Source of the DNA: JAZKFT01 sp040386335
GTDB taxonomy: Bacteria > Bacteroidota > Bacteroidia > Chitinophagales > Chitinophagaceae
DNA length: 64,000 bases
Assembly: GCA_040386335.1 (NCBI GenBank)
Contig: JAZKFT010000026.1
Coordinates: forward strand, 73,860 to 137,859
Reading direction: 5' to 3'
Of the stretch, positions 26,986 through 36,400 are shown one piece after another. The translations under genes and the position numbers were made by a program. How positions within the stretch are numbered: the stretch's first letter is position 1; every line of letters begins with the position of its first letter. The notes below the pieces were generated by a model, which saw nothing but the letters and a program-made list of their open reading frames with translations, made no database searches and was not told the DNA's origin.

Positions 26986-27375
26986 TCAATGGAAATTGTT
27001 GTATTCCTCATCTGTAACCGGCTCCATCCAGTCTGTGCTGTTTTCACCCGTTGGTACAATGGCGGTATGGGTCATGGAATCATTGGCCGAAGCGCCGTGC
27101 CAATGCTTAATATTAGCCGGAATCTTCACTACATCGCCTTCATAGATCAGCTGTATGGCTTTTCCCATTTCCTGGTAGTATCCAATTCCTTCTGTTACAA
27201 TCAGGATTTGACCGTGGGCGTGTGTATGCCAGTTGGTTCTCGCCCCGTGCTCAAACGCCACTTTGATTACAATACAGTTTAGTCCATCTTCCGGTGTTAC
27301 CACCCGGTTCATATGAACTGTTCCGGTAAAATACTCCTGGGGAGCCGGCTGGCCTTTATCTTTTATTGATGTCAT
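26986..27375 (-). CDS. Cupin protein resembling mandelonitrile lyase-type cupins
   Basis: 129 residues, a single cupin barrel. Metal ligands are His50, His52, Gln56 (NWHTHAHGQ) and His91 (IKHWHG). Their relative spacing (2, 4 and 35 residues) equals that of the manganese-dependent hydroxynitrile lyase cupin from Granulicella tundricola (His53, His55, Gln59, His94). Related cupins are also annotated as carboxymuconolactone-decarboxylase-associated. Thus a small-molecule lyase or oxidoreductase is plausible; the natural substrate is unknown. Cytoplasmic, with no signal peptide. It is convergent with the interrupted membrane gene. Confidence 0.85.
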   Translation of the reverse strand: MTSIKDKGQPAPQEYFTGTVHMNRVVTPEDGLNCIVIKVAFEHGARTNWHTHAHGQILIVTEGIGYYQEMGKAIQLIYEGDVVKIPANIKHWHGASANDSMTHTAIVPTGENSTDWMEPVTDEEYNNFH

Positions 27376-27562
27376 GACAGGTGTTTTGTCGTTTATCGTT
27401 TGGGTGCCATATTAAATGCTGTAACCCAATTTTTTTGTTGTAACAAAGTTCACCCGTAAAGATTACAAGACTAAGGATTTAATAAAATAAAGAAGGAAAG
27501 TCAAACATTTTGGGTTGGATGCCAATAGAATCGTTGCGACTTATTATGTTGAATGGTGATTT

Positions 27563-27970
27563 TCATGTAGTGGACCCCAGCTGTTTTAATAACACTGCCC
27601 CGGTTCGTGATACCGGCAGCCAAATCTTGTCATCTAATTCCAGCTCGCTGGTTTGTCTTTTTAAAGCCGTGATGGATTGCAGGTTCACGAGGTAGGAGTG
27701 ATGGATACGCAGGAATGCGTCGCCGGGTAATTTGGCCTCAATATCTTTTAATGTTTTGCAGCACAGATACGACCGGCCGTCCCGTAGAAAAACAGTGGTG
27801 TAATTATTGGTCGATTTGCAATAGGCAATATCGTCAAACGCAATGAACCGTACTTCATCAAGTGTGGTGATGGCCAGCTTTCTCCACAAAGGCCTTGCCG
27901 GTTCTTTCACCCGGTCCGTCACTTTTTTTAATGGAATGACCGTTGCCTGTTGTAGTTTTTCAGCTTTCAT
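27563..27970 (-). CDS. LytTR-type DNA-binding regulator without receiver
   Basis: 135 residues. The LytTR domain fills about residues 33-130: LDEVRFIAFDDIAYCKSTNNYTTV (read in two parts: FDDIAYCKSTNNY and TTVFLRDG), the KTLKDIEAKLP helix, and FLRIHHSYLVNLQ, the classical signature. The N-terminal 30 residues are basic and unstructured, with no receiver or membrane helix. LytTR proteins bind direct repeats upstream of regulated promoters. Stand-alone versions are usually controlled by a membrane partner or by abundance. It lies 234 bp downstream of the RCC1-repeat gene on the same strand. Confidence 0.9.
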   Translation of the reverse strand: MKAEKLQQATVIPLKKVTDRVKEPARPLWRKLAITTLDEVRFIAFDDIAYCKSTNNYTTVFLRDGRSYLCCKTLKDIEAKLPGDAFLRIHHSYLVNLQSITALKRQTSELELDDKIWLPVSRTGAVLLKQLGSTT

Positions 27971-28204
27971 GTGCGATGGTTTATTTGTTGTTTTATTTCA
28001 ATCCCGTGCTTCCCGGCAGGTCACTTGTAACTGGCTTCAATAAATAATGGAGCGTCTTTTTAATTACGCAGCCTCAATGGTTTTTCACGATATAAAAATA
28101 CCCGGGGAATAACCGCATGGCTATAAGGATCCCGTCAAATAGTATCAATTTTCCGTCAGCAGCGGGTTGCATTGAAATTTGGGGATTAGTAGTTGACTAC
28201 ATTT

Positions 28205-31200
28205 TTAGCGCAACCCCGTAATCATCAGCTTCGCACCCGTAACAACGGTAACCGATGCTCCGGTATTGACAGTCAGCTTTTTACAGGTACTCAAAAGCCC
28301 GGTTACCCTGGGCATAATGATTCCTGCACCAGCATTGATAACCACCTGTGTGCAGGAGCCGGGTTGATGGCCACTGTTCCAATTGCCAGGGCTGGCCCAA
28401 TCGTTGGTTAGCCCCAACCAGGTTGCAACCGTATTGATAAAAACTGTTTTGGTATCGGTACCCGGACAGGATCCGGTCGTAGTCGTCAGTTTTAAGGTGA
28501 TTGTTCCGCTTGCATTGGCAGCCGCTGTGTAGATCGTTGTAGCCGGTGTGGTGCCGCTGTTGTTGGTGAAAGTTCCGCCGGCGCCGCTGTCGCTCCAAAT
28601 GGCAGTGGTGGCCGTACCGGTGATGCTTCCTCCAAGGGGTGGGGTAGATGTTCCGGGACAAATAGCGGTGAGTGCCGCGCCTGCGTCGGGCCCGGTAGTA
28701 TCTTTAATAGTTGAGGTAAACATGGTTGCGATGGCTGCATTGGTTCCATCTGTACCTGTTAGTGTCACGGTCGTAATCCCCTTATTAAATGATAGAACAC
28801 CACTACCGGTTCCATTCGGTTTTGTATTGCCGGAGGAGCTGAGAATGGTGGCTCCCGTAGTGGAGTAGCCCCAAAAGGCAGTGGTGCAATTATCAGTAAT
28901 TGGGTCGGCAATCGCATAACTGGCTGCGCAATTGGCGGTGGCATTTAAGGTTTGGTTACCCGGAGATAAGAGGGTGGGCACCTGGGTATCATTCACCGTA
29001 ACGGTAAATACCAGGCTGGTAGCCGCATTGGTTCCATCGGTGCCGGTCAATGTAACCGTGGTAACACCTTTATTGAATAACAATACCGCACTGTTCACAC
29101 CATTGGCTTTTGTATTTCCGGAGGAAGTAAGTATGGTAGCTCCGGTGCTGGAATAGCCCCAGTTGCTAACGGAGCAATTGTCGGTAATAGGATCAGCAAT
29201 CGTATAGGATGCGGTACAGCCATTGGCCGCTGCATTGAAGGTTTGATTACCGGGGCTTGCGAGCGTTGGTGCCTGGCCATCATTTACGGTTACCACTTGT
29301 GTGCAGGTGCTTGCATTGCCACTGGCATCGGTTGCGGTCCAGGTTACGGTGGTGTTTCCTTTGGGAAAAACGGTAGGGGCATTGTTGGTTAAAATGGGCG
29401 GCGTATAGGTTGTAATATTCCCGGTCACCCAGTTCGACCTGTCACCGCTTAGCGTAAAGCCGCTCAAACTGCCATTTGTTCCAACTGTTGCAATGGCAGT
29501 GGTAATGCCTGGATTGTTTTGATTTGCTACGCCTTCATTGAATTTGTAATAAGCGGCAAGCCCGGGTTGGGCGCCGCTTAATTCCTTATTCATATTTTGT
29601 TGTATTTCTGTTGCGGTCCGGCTGGTTTTCCAAATCCTCATTTCATCCAGGGTGCCCGTAGAACTGGTGCCGTTATAGGGAAGCCTCCCAAAAAACAAAT
29701 CAGTGTTGCCGCTTCCTGCATAAGGTGCGCTTGTAACTTTCGATGCCCGGTAAGCGCCATCTATGTAAATGGTCTGAACATTATTTGAGATGTCGTAGGT
29801 GCACGCATAATGATGCCAGCCAAATAAATATTCGTCAGCGTCTGTGTTTAAACTATCACCCTGCGGATAAGAGAAATTGAAGACTATACTGTTATTAGCA
29901 ACGTCCCGTACGAATCCAACGCGAAGTGCATTATTGGGATTTGCATCGGGGCCCTGCGAAAAAATACAACCTGTTGCGAAGCTGGAGTAGTCGGCCCAGA
30001 ATTCAATTGTAAATGACGTATTAGCAAGGCTTAAACCAGAATTTCCTACCAATACATTACTATTATTAAAGTGTAACGCATTGGATAGGGATGTCCCGCA
30101 ATTGTCGGTTACCGTTGGCAAAGCCAGGGTGGTAGCGCCTGTACAAAGCCCGGATGTTGTATTAATAGCAACGGGGCCGGGACAGCTGATAACGGGTGCC
30201 TGGTTATCCGTAACGGTTACTGTAAATACAACGGTGTATGCCTGGTTATTTGAAGCATCTAAGCCACTTAAGGTAATTGTCGTGATTCCTTTAGTAAAAG
30301 AAACCGGGCCACTGTTGGTACCTGCTGCAGTGCCATCTGCTTCACCGGTTGTAGCGCCGGTTAATGAATAACCCCAGCTTGCTCCCGCACAATTATCTGT
30401 TACAGGACTGGCAATGGTATAATTCGCTGCACAGCTATTGGCAAGCACATTTAAATTGACTCCGGTATGAGCTGCCAGTGTCGGCCGCTGATTTTCCCTC
30501 ACCACAACGTAATAGGAAATCGTAGTAATGGGATACGATCCGTTATTTGCTGTTAGTGTAATGGTTGTTGTTCCGCAATTTAAAGATACCGGGTTCGCAT
30601 TGCTTCCATTAGCTATCGTATTCCCGCCGGAGCTTAGCGTGGTAGCACCGGTGGTAGAATAACCCCAGCTGGCACCACTGCAATTCCCCTTAAGCGGATT
30701 GATAATCGTGTAAATGGCAGTACATGCATCGGCGATTGTGTTGATGATTTGCTCAGCGGGTTTAATAAGCGTTGATAAACAGGCCGCCTCACTGCATCCA
30801 AATGCTGTTGCATCGGTATTGGTGCCATTACCGAGTTGGCCATATTGGTTATCCCCGGTAAGACATACATAAATGCGGGTCGTCTTTATGATACCGCTTT
30901 GATTGCCGCCACAGGAAATAGCCACGATATTGTTTTGAACCGCATTTTGCACCGGGCTATTTCTTTGGGTGGTAGTGGCATCTCCAAGCTGGCCCTGGTC
31001 ATTTTTGCCCCAGGCCCATAGCCTGCCATCTTGCTTCAAACCAAGGTTATGATAATCTCCGGCCGCGATGCTGATCCAGTCGGTGCCAATTTGCACGGGG
31101 CTGTTTCTTTGTGTGGTGCTGCCGTCGCCCAACTGCCCATAATTATTTTTTCCAAAAGACCAGGTCGATCCATCCGATTTTAAGGCGATGGTGTGTTCAG

Positions 31201-32992
31201 AACCGCCGGCAGCACTTACCCATTTATTATCGGTGCCAATTTGTAAAGGGCTGATTTTTTGATTGACTGTTCCATCACCCAACTGGCCTGCGGTATTTGC
31301 TCCCCATGTCCAAATGGTTCCGTCTGATTTTAAGCCGATGGAATGTGTACCGCCGGCTGATATGCTTACCCATTTGATATCGCTGCCAATTTGTACCGGG
31401 CTATTTCTTTGCGTCGTAGTGCCATCTCCCAACTGGCCCGCTGTATTCAATCCCCAGGCCCAAAGGGTACCGTCTGATTTTAACCCCATAGAGTGATCAT
31501 TGCCGCATGCGATGCTTACCCATTTGGTGTCAGTGCCTGTTTGCACGGGACTGTTCTTATTGACTGTTGTGTTATCACCAAGCTGGCCATTGGTATTTTT
31601 CCCCCAGGCCCACAATGTACCGTCCGACTTTAAACCGATGGAATGACCAGCACCGCCGGCAAGGCTGATCCATTTGGTATCGGTGCCAATCTGCACAGGG
31701 TTGTTTTTATTGATTATCGTGCCGTCGCCCAGTTGGCCATCGCCATTCAGGCCCCAGGCAAATAAAGTACCGTTTGCCCGGATGGCCATTGTATGGTTAA
31801 CACCCGCATTGATGTTTATCCACTCATTATATGGTGCGTAGGTTATACTCCCCGGGTCAATCTTGTTATTGCTACCCCCGCCATCGCCTAATTGACCATA
31901 ATAATCCTTGCCCCAGGTGGAGACCGTACCGTCGGATTTTGAGCAAATAACATGTTCTTCACCACATACAACGCTTACCCATTTTGTTTCTGTGCCCACT
32001 TGCATAGGAAGTACATTTACAGCATCAATACCAGGATCCTGGCCCCATTTCCAAAGGGTGCCATCAGATTTAATAGCGAGCATGTTGTATTGTCCGCAGG
32101 CAATGCTTACCCATTTGTTATCATTATTACTTTGTATCGGGCTGGTAGCATAATCCGAATTATTTCCATACTGGCCATACCTGTTCGATCCCCATACCCA
32201 AATCGTGCCGTCCGATTTTAAGCCTGCTGTGTATAAGTATCCAGCTGATACGCTGACCCATTTTGTATCGGTGCCAATTTTTACCGGGTTGTTTCTTTGC
32301 GTGTAGCCGCCATCGCCAAGCTGGCCGTAAGTATTCAATCCCCAGGTCCAAAGTGTACCGTCCGATTTTACACCTATGGAATGGTCATTACCGCAGGCGA
32401 TGCTGGCCCATTTGTTATCTAATCCTACCTGCACCGGGCTGTTTGCATGGTCGGTTGTACCGATGCCCAACTGGCCATTTGTATTTTTACCCCAGGCCCA
32501 GAGCGTACCGTTCGATTTTATACCCAGGTAAAAGCCCCAGCCTGCCGCAAGGCTGACCCATTTGTTATCAGTGCCTATTTGCACAGGGCTCAGTTTCATA
32601 GTGTTAGTGCCATCACCTAACTGGCCAAAGTCATTATTGCCCCAGCCCCATAAAGTGCCGTCCGATTTGATGGCAAGGGTAGAAGAAGATCCTCCGGCAA
32701 TTAATGCCCATTTGTTATCGGAACCAATTTGCACCTGGCTGTACCTGTCGGTTGTGGTACCATCCCCCAACTGACCTTCACTATTTAATCCCCATGCCCA
32801 TAGTGTGCCATTGCGTATTTCGAATCCTGAATTGGACGTTTGGCCTGATGCAATGCGCTGGTGGCTTCCCCGGTAGGATACGGATTTTTTATGGTTGGCC
32901 CTGTTTAGCTGTGCAAGTGCATTAATTGCGAATGCCCATAGGATAAGGATTATAAGCAGGACCCGTTTCAATGGAGTAATTGCAGCTTTCAT
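28205..32992 (-). CDS. Secreted RCC1-propeller / Ig-like / LamG protein
   Basis: 1595 residues with a signal peptide (LLIILILWAFAINALA). Residues about 45-700 hold fourteen RCC1-type repeats (pattern GTLWAWGxNxxGQLGDGT ... KWVSIACG ... GLKSD), enough for two seven-bladed propellers. Then come Ig/HYR-like units with the recurring NC-x-x-A-x-WGYS-x-TGAT motif, one LamG/concanavalin-like domain (about 980-1140), and two further HYR-like units. The end (KLTVNTGASVTVVTGAKLMI) is not a recognisable type A or B sorting domain. A surface or secreted adhesive role is inference. The many repeats on the DNA level are coding. Confidence 0.88.
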   Translation of the reverse strand: MKAAITPLKRVLLIILILWAFAINALAQLNRANHKKSVSYRGSHQRIASGQTSNSGFEIRNGTLWAWGLNSEGQLGDGTTTDRYSQVQIGSDNKWALIAGGSSSTLAIKSDGTLWGWGNNDFGQLGDGTNTMKLSPVQIGTDNKWVSLAAGWGFYLGIKSNGTLWAWGKNTNGQLGIGTTDHANSPVQVGLDNKWASIACGNDHSIGVKSDGTLWTWGLNTYGQLGDGGYTQRNNPVKIGTDTKWVSVSAGYLYTAGLKSDGTIWVWGSNRYGQYGNNSDYATSPIQSNNDNKWVSIACGQYNMLAIKSDGTLWKWGQDPGIDAVNVLPMQVGTETKWVSVVCGEEHVICSKSDGTVSTWGKDYYGQLGDGGGSNNKIDPGSITYAPYNEWININAGVNHTMAIRANGTLFAWGLNGDGQLGDGTIINKNNPVQIGTDTKWISLAGGAGHSIGLKSDGTLWAWGKNTNGQLGDNTTVNKNSPVQTGTDTKWVSIACGNDHSMGLKSDGTLWAWGLNTAGQLGDGTTTQRNSPVQIGSDIKWVSISAGGTHSIGLKSDGTIWTWGANTAGQLGDGTVNQKISPLQIGTDNKWVSAAGGSEHTIALKSDGSTWSFGKNNYGQLGDGSTTQRNSPVQIGTDWISIAAGDYHNLGLKQDGRLWAWGKNDQGQLGDATTTQRNSPVQNAVQNNIVAISCGGNQSGIIKTTRIYVCLTGDNQYGQLGNGTNTDATAFGCSEAACLSTLIKPAEQIINTIADACTAIYTIINPLKGNCSGASWGYSTTGATTLSSGGNTIANGSNANPVSLNCGTTTITLTANNGSYPITTISYYVVVRENQRPTLAAHTGVNLNVLANSCAANYTIASPVTDNCAGASWGYSLTGATTGEADGTAAGTNSGPVSFTKGITTITLSGLDASNNQAYTVVFTVTVTDNQAPVISCPGPVAINTTSGLCTGATTLALPTVTDNCGTSLSNALHFNNSNVLVGNSGLSLANTSFTIEFWADYSSFATGCIFSQGPDANPNNALRVGFVRDVANNSIVFNFSYPQGDSLNTDADEYLFGWHHYACTYDISNNVQTIYIDGAYRASKVTSAPYAGSGNTDLFFGRLPYNGTSSTGTLDEMRIWKTSRTATEIQQNMNKELSGAQPGLAAYYKFNEGVANQNNPGITTAIATVGTNGSLSGFTLSGDRSNWVTGNITTYTPPILTNNAPTVFPKGNTTVTWTATDASGNASTCTQVVTVNDGQAPTLASPGNQTFNAAANGCTASYTIADPITDNCSVSNWGYSSTGATILTSSGNTKANGVNSAVLLFNKGVTTVTLTGTDGTNAATSLVFTVTVNDTQVPTLLSPGNQTLNATANCAASYAIADPITDNCTTAFWGYSTTGATILSSSGNTKPNGTGSGVLSFNKGITTVTLTGTDGTNAAIATMFTSTIKDTTGPDAGAALTAICPGTSTPPLGGSITGTATTAIWSDSGAGGTFTNNSGTTPATTIYTAAANASGTITLKLTTTTGSCPGTDTKTVFINTVATWLGLTNDWASPGNWNSGHQPGSCTQVVINAGAGIIMPRVTGLLSTCKKLTVNTGASVTVVTGAKLMITGLR

Positions 32993-33020
32993 GGCGGTAT
33001 GTTTTGGGAATGATGGAATA

Positions 33021-33052
33021 GCCGGCCTGAAAAATATAGTCAGGTAGCCGGC
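33021..33052 (-). other. Stable hairpin in the leader of the RCC1 gene
   Basis: GCCGGCCTGA (33021-33030) pairs with TCAGG-TA-GCCGGC (33040-33052), a stem of about 11 bp with a 2-base bulge and a 9-base loop. It lies 29-60 bp upstream of the minus-strand start codon, so it is probably transcribed in the leader. Confidence 0.5.
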
Positions 33053-33182
33053 TTTTCTGATGGAATAAAATTACCCGGCCGGGCACCCCGCAGGCTGTAA
33101 GGATTGGTTCAAATGCTATCAAGTTTGTGTCATGGCTCTGGGAATTGGTCTGAGGGATGGCTAATGAATGTGTTGCATGCTA

Positions 33183-33372
33183 ACTATTTTCGGTTCGATC
33201 AAACAAAGGCAGAAATGAATAGCAATCACCAGGCACCGCCCTCCGTTTCGTGAGACACAAACCGGGGCGACGGCTGACTGTTTTCGGGTCGATCAATCAA
33301 AGGCAGAAATGAATAGCAATTACCAGGCTCCGCTCTCCGTTTCGTGAGACACGAAATCCGGAGTGACGGGGT
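33183..33372. repeat. Two tandem 94-bp repeats
   Basis: Copy 1 (33183-33276) and copy 2 (33277-33372) share CGATCAA(A/T)CAAAGGCAG, AAATGAATAGCAAT and CTCCGTTTCGTGAGACAC. They occupy the 456-bp gap (32993-33448) between the RCC1 gene and the end of the hybrid sensor gene. Nothing else is visible in that gap apart from the leader hairpin. Confidence 0.8.
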
Positions 33373-33448
33373 GGCGGCAAAAAAGGAAGGATAGTCCCGC
33401 TCTTTAAAAACACAGGGAAATATTGGGAGATCAAAAATTCACCGACGG

Positions 33449-36400
33449 TCACTTTCGGCTTGAAACCCAATCGGATGGTGTGATATTGTATTGCTCTTTA
33501 AAACATTGGGCAAAATAGGAGGGGCTGCTAAAGCCTACTTTATATGCTGCTGAACTGATATCAAGACCTTCAGAGAGATAGCCGGTCGCTTTTTGTAAAC
33601 GGTATTGTTTAATCATTTCATTGGGTGGTGTGCCAAGCAAGGATTGCAATTTACGGTTCAGTGTACTGCGGCTCATGCCCATCGCTTTGCACAGGTATTC
33701 CACTCCCAACGCTGTATCATCTATTTTAAGATCTATCTCGGTGTACAGCTGTTGTAAAAATGGATTGTCTATAACGGGCGGCTTCCCGGCCGGGGTTAAT
33801 GGCAATACCTGTGCCCGAAGTTGAGCCCGTATTGTTTGTTGTAATTGCAGCAGGTTGGTAGTACGTAGTGCAAGTTCCTCAACGTTAAAAGGCTTGGTGA
33901 TATAATCGTCTGCCCCGTTTTGCAAGCCTTTCAGTTTGGCTTCATGTGCCGCTTTGGACGTGAGCAGGATAAAACCAATATGTGCCGTTCGGTTGTCGGT
34001 TTTGCATTGCCTGCACAAATCAAATCCGTCCATGCCGGGCATCATCACATCACTGATGACGATATCTGGAAGCTCCTGAAGGATTTGGTCCCTGGCGATT
34101 AAGCCATTTGCCGCTTCAAGGCACCGGTAATTTGCGGCCATACTCTCCACGAGGAATGATCTGAGCTCATCGTTATCTTCTGCTATCAATACAAGCGGAA
34201 GGCTTTCGGGTTCTGTGGCATGAGATGAATTAATTTGAGATGGCAAAGCCGCCTGGTCTGGTGCCGCAGTCACCGCAGCCGGGGCCCTGGTAACAGGAAC
34301 TGTTATGAGAAATTCAGTTGGCCCACCGCACTTGCTGCTCACAGAAACCTGGCCATTCATCAACGTTGTCAATTCTTTTACGAGAGCCAGCCCAATGCCG
34401 GTTCCGCCAAAGTTCCGGATGGCTGAATCCTCTACCTGGTAAAAGCGGTCGAATATTTTAGCCTGCTGGTTTTCAGGAATGCCCGGCCCTGTATCTGTCA
34501 CAGCGAGGCGGATCATATTGTCAGGTAAGCCCGTTAAGGTTACAGTAATATTACCACCCGCAGGTGTAAATTTCAAAGCGTTGCACAGGAGGTTTGCCAG
34601 GATCTTCTCCCACTTCTCTTCATCAAAAAAATAGAAACCGGATACACCCTGTGAAGAAAAGCCGAGGCCTAAGTTTTTTTCAGCGGCGGCTACTGCAAAG
34701 GACTCAACACAAGTGGAAACAAACAGTTCCAATTCACCTATTGATAGTTTTAATTTCAACTGGCCATCATTCAGCTTACTAAAATCAAGAAACTCGTTGA
34801 TCAGCCGGAGCAATTGTTGCGAGTTTCGCTGCGCTGTTTTGAGCGTGTTGACGACAGGGGTGGGGAGGGAGTCGTTTTTAACCAGCTTCTCCAGCGGTGA
34901 AATAATAAGCGTCAGCGGCGTACGAAATTCATGCGTGATATTGCTGAAGAAACGGTCTTTCTGTTCATCCATTTCACGAAGCCGCAGCGCTTCTCTTTTT
35001 TCAAATGCCAGGCTTTGAGCAGCCCTGATCCTTTTTTCACGATATACAAAATATTGCCTGGCCGCCACTACCAGCAAGCTGATATAAATAAGATATGCCC
35101 ACCAACTGGCCCAAAAGGGAGGGCGGATCCGGATAGTTAGAATTTTTTCCGCGTCGCTCCACGCACCGTTTATATCTGTTGCACTGAGCCTCAACCGATA
35201 GCTGCCGGCACCCAGGGCCGCATAATTTGCCAGGTTGCTGTTGCCGTTCTCAATCCATTCCTTATCTACCCCCTCCAGCCGGTAACGATACTTTGTTTTT
35301 TGCGGCTGGTTAAACAGCATTGCAGCAAATTCAAATCGCAGGTAATTCTCATCGTAACGCAAATCAATAGCATCCAGATCATTTAGCGAATGCCGGATAA
35401 TGCTCCCTGGTATATCAATATTTTGCGGCTGGTTATTGATCTGAAAACCAGTTAACATCACAGGCACAGTTTCCTTTTTCCTGGTAGCATCAAAGTCGGC
35501 CGGGTTAAAAATGGTATAGCCATCCAGACCTCCAAAGCAGAGCTTGCCATCAGCAAACGCAAACTTGTGAGCACGGTTAAATTCATTACCCGGCAGACCG
35601 TCCGTTTTCTCAAATACCGTCAGCTGTTTTGTGGTTACATTCATCCGGAAGATACCCTTATTGGTGCTGCACCAGATATTTCCCAGCTTGTCGGGCAGGA
35701 TACAGTAGACGGTATTGTTGGGTAGACCATCTTCCATGGTGTACACATGCCGCACGCCTTTTTTTACATCCCATAAAATCATACCACCGCCCCGGGATCC
35801 AATCCAGAATTTATTGCTGTCCAACGGGTCGGGGCAAATTTCTGTCAGGGCAAACGGCATCACAACATTGGCTATACTGTCTTTAAACTGGTTGATACGC
35901 TTCGTTCCCTGGTACTGCAACAAACCGTGGTTATAGGTAGAAAGCCAGGTATATCCACCAACATAAGCGGCATCCGCTAATTCCACTCCTTTCATACTCG
36001 CAAGACCCAATACCATCCTGGCCGGCTGCGATTCCGCGTCCTTCCAGCTATACCAGGCTGCTTCTTCCTGGCTGAAAGTGGTAATGATATCGCCCGGCAG
36101 ACATACCAGTGCCGAATGGCCCGTACTGACTTGCAGACCCTGCATAGACTGAAGTCCCTGGTCATTCAGGCGCCATACCTGGTGAAGCCCTTCCCAGTTT
36201 CCGGCAACATAGAGATTTCCTTTACTGTCCCGCACCTGCCGGAAATAGTACGCTGCATCAGTATTGTTCCAGGCATTTGGAAGACCTGGGTTTTTTCCAA
36301 AGGCTTGTGTAAGGATATCAGTTATAAAATTGATTGAGTAGGTAAACGACCGGAATCGGGGTGCCCTCAGGTCCACCTTCGTTAACCCCTGCGCATCTAC

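Noticed and set aside
31000..32900. Regularly spaced direct repeats that might suggest a CRISPR array or satellite
   Set aside because: The period and changes follow codons of the RCC1 repeats on the minus strand; spacing is about 150 bp with coding spacers.
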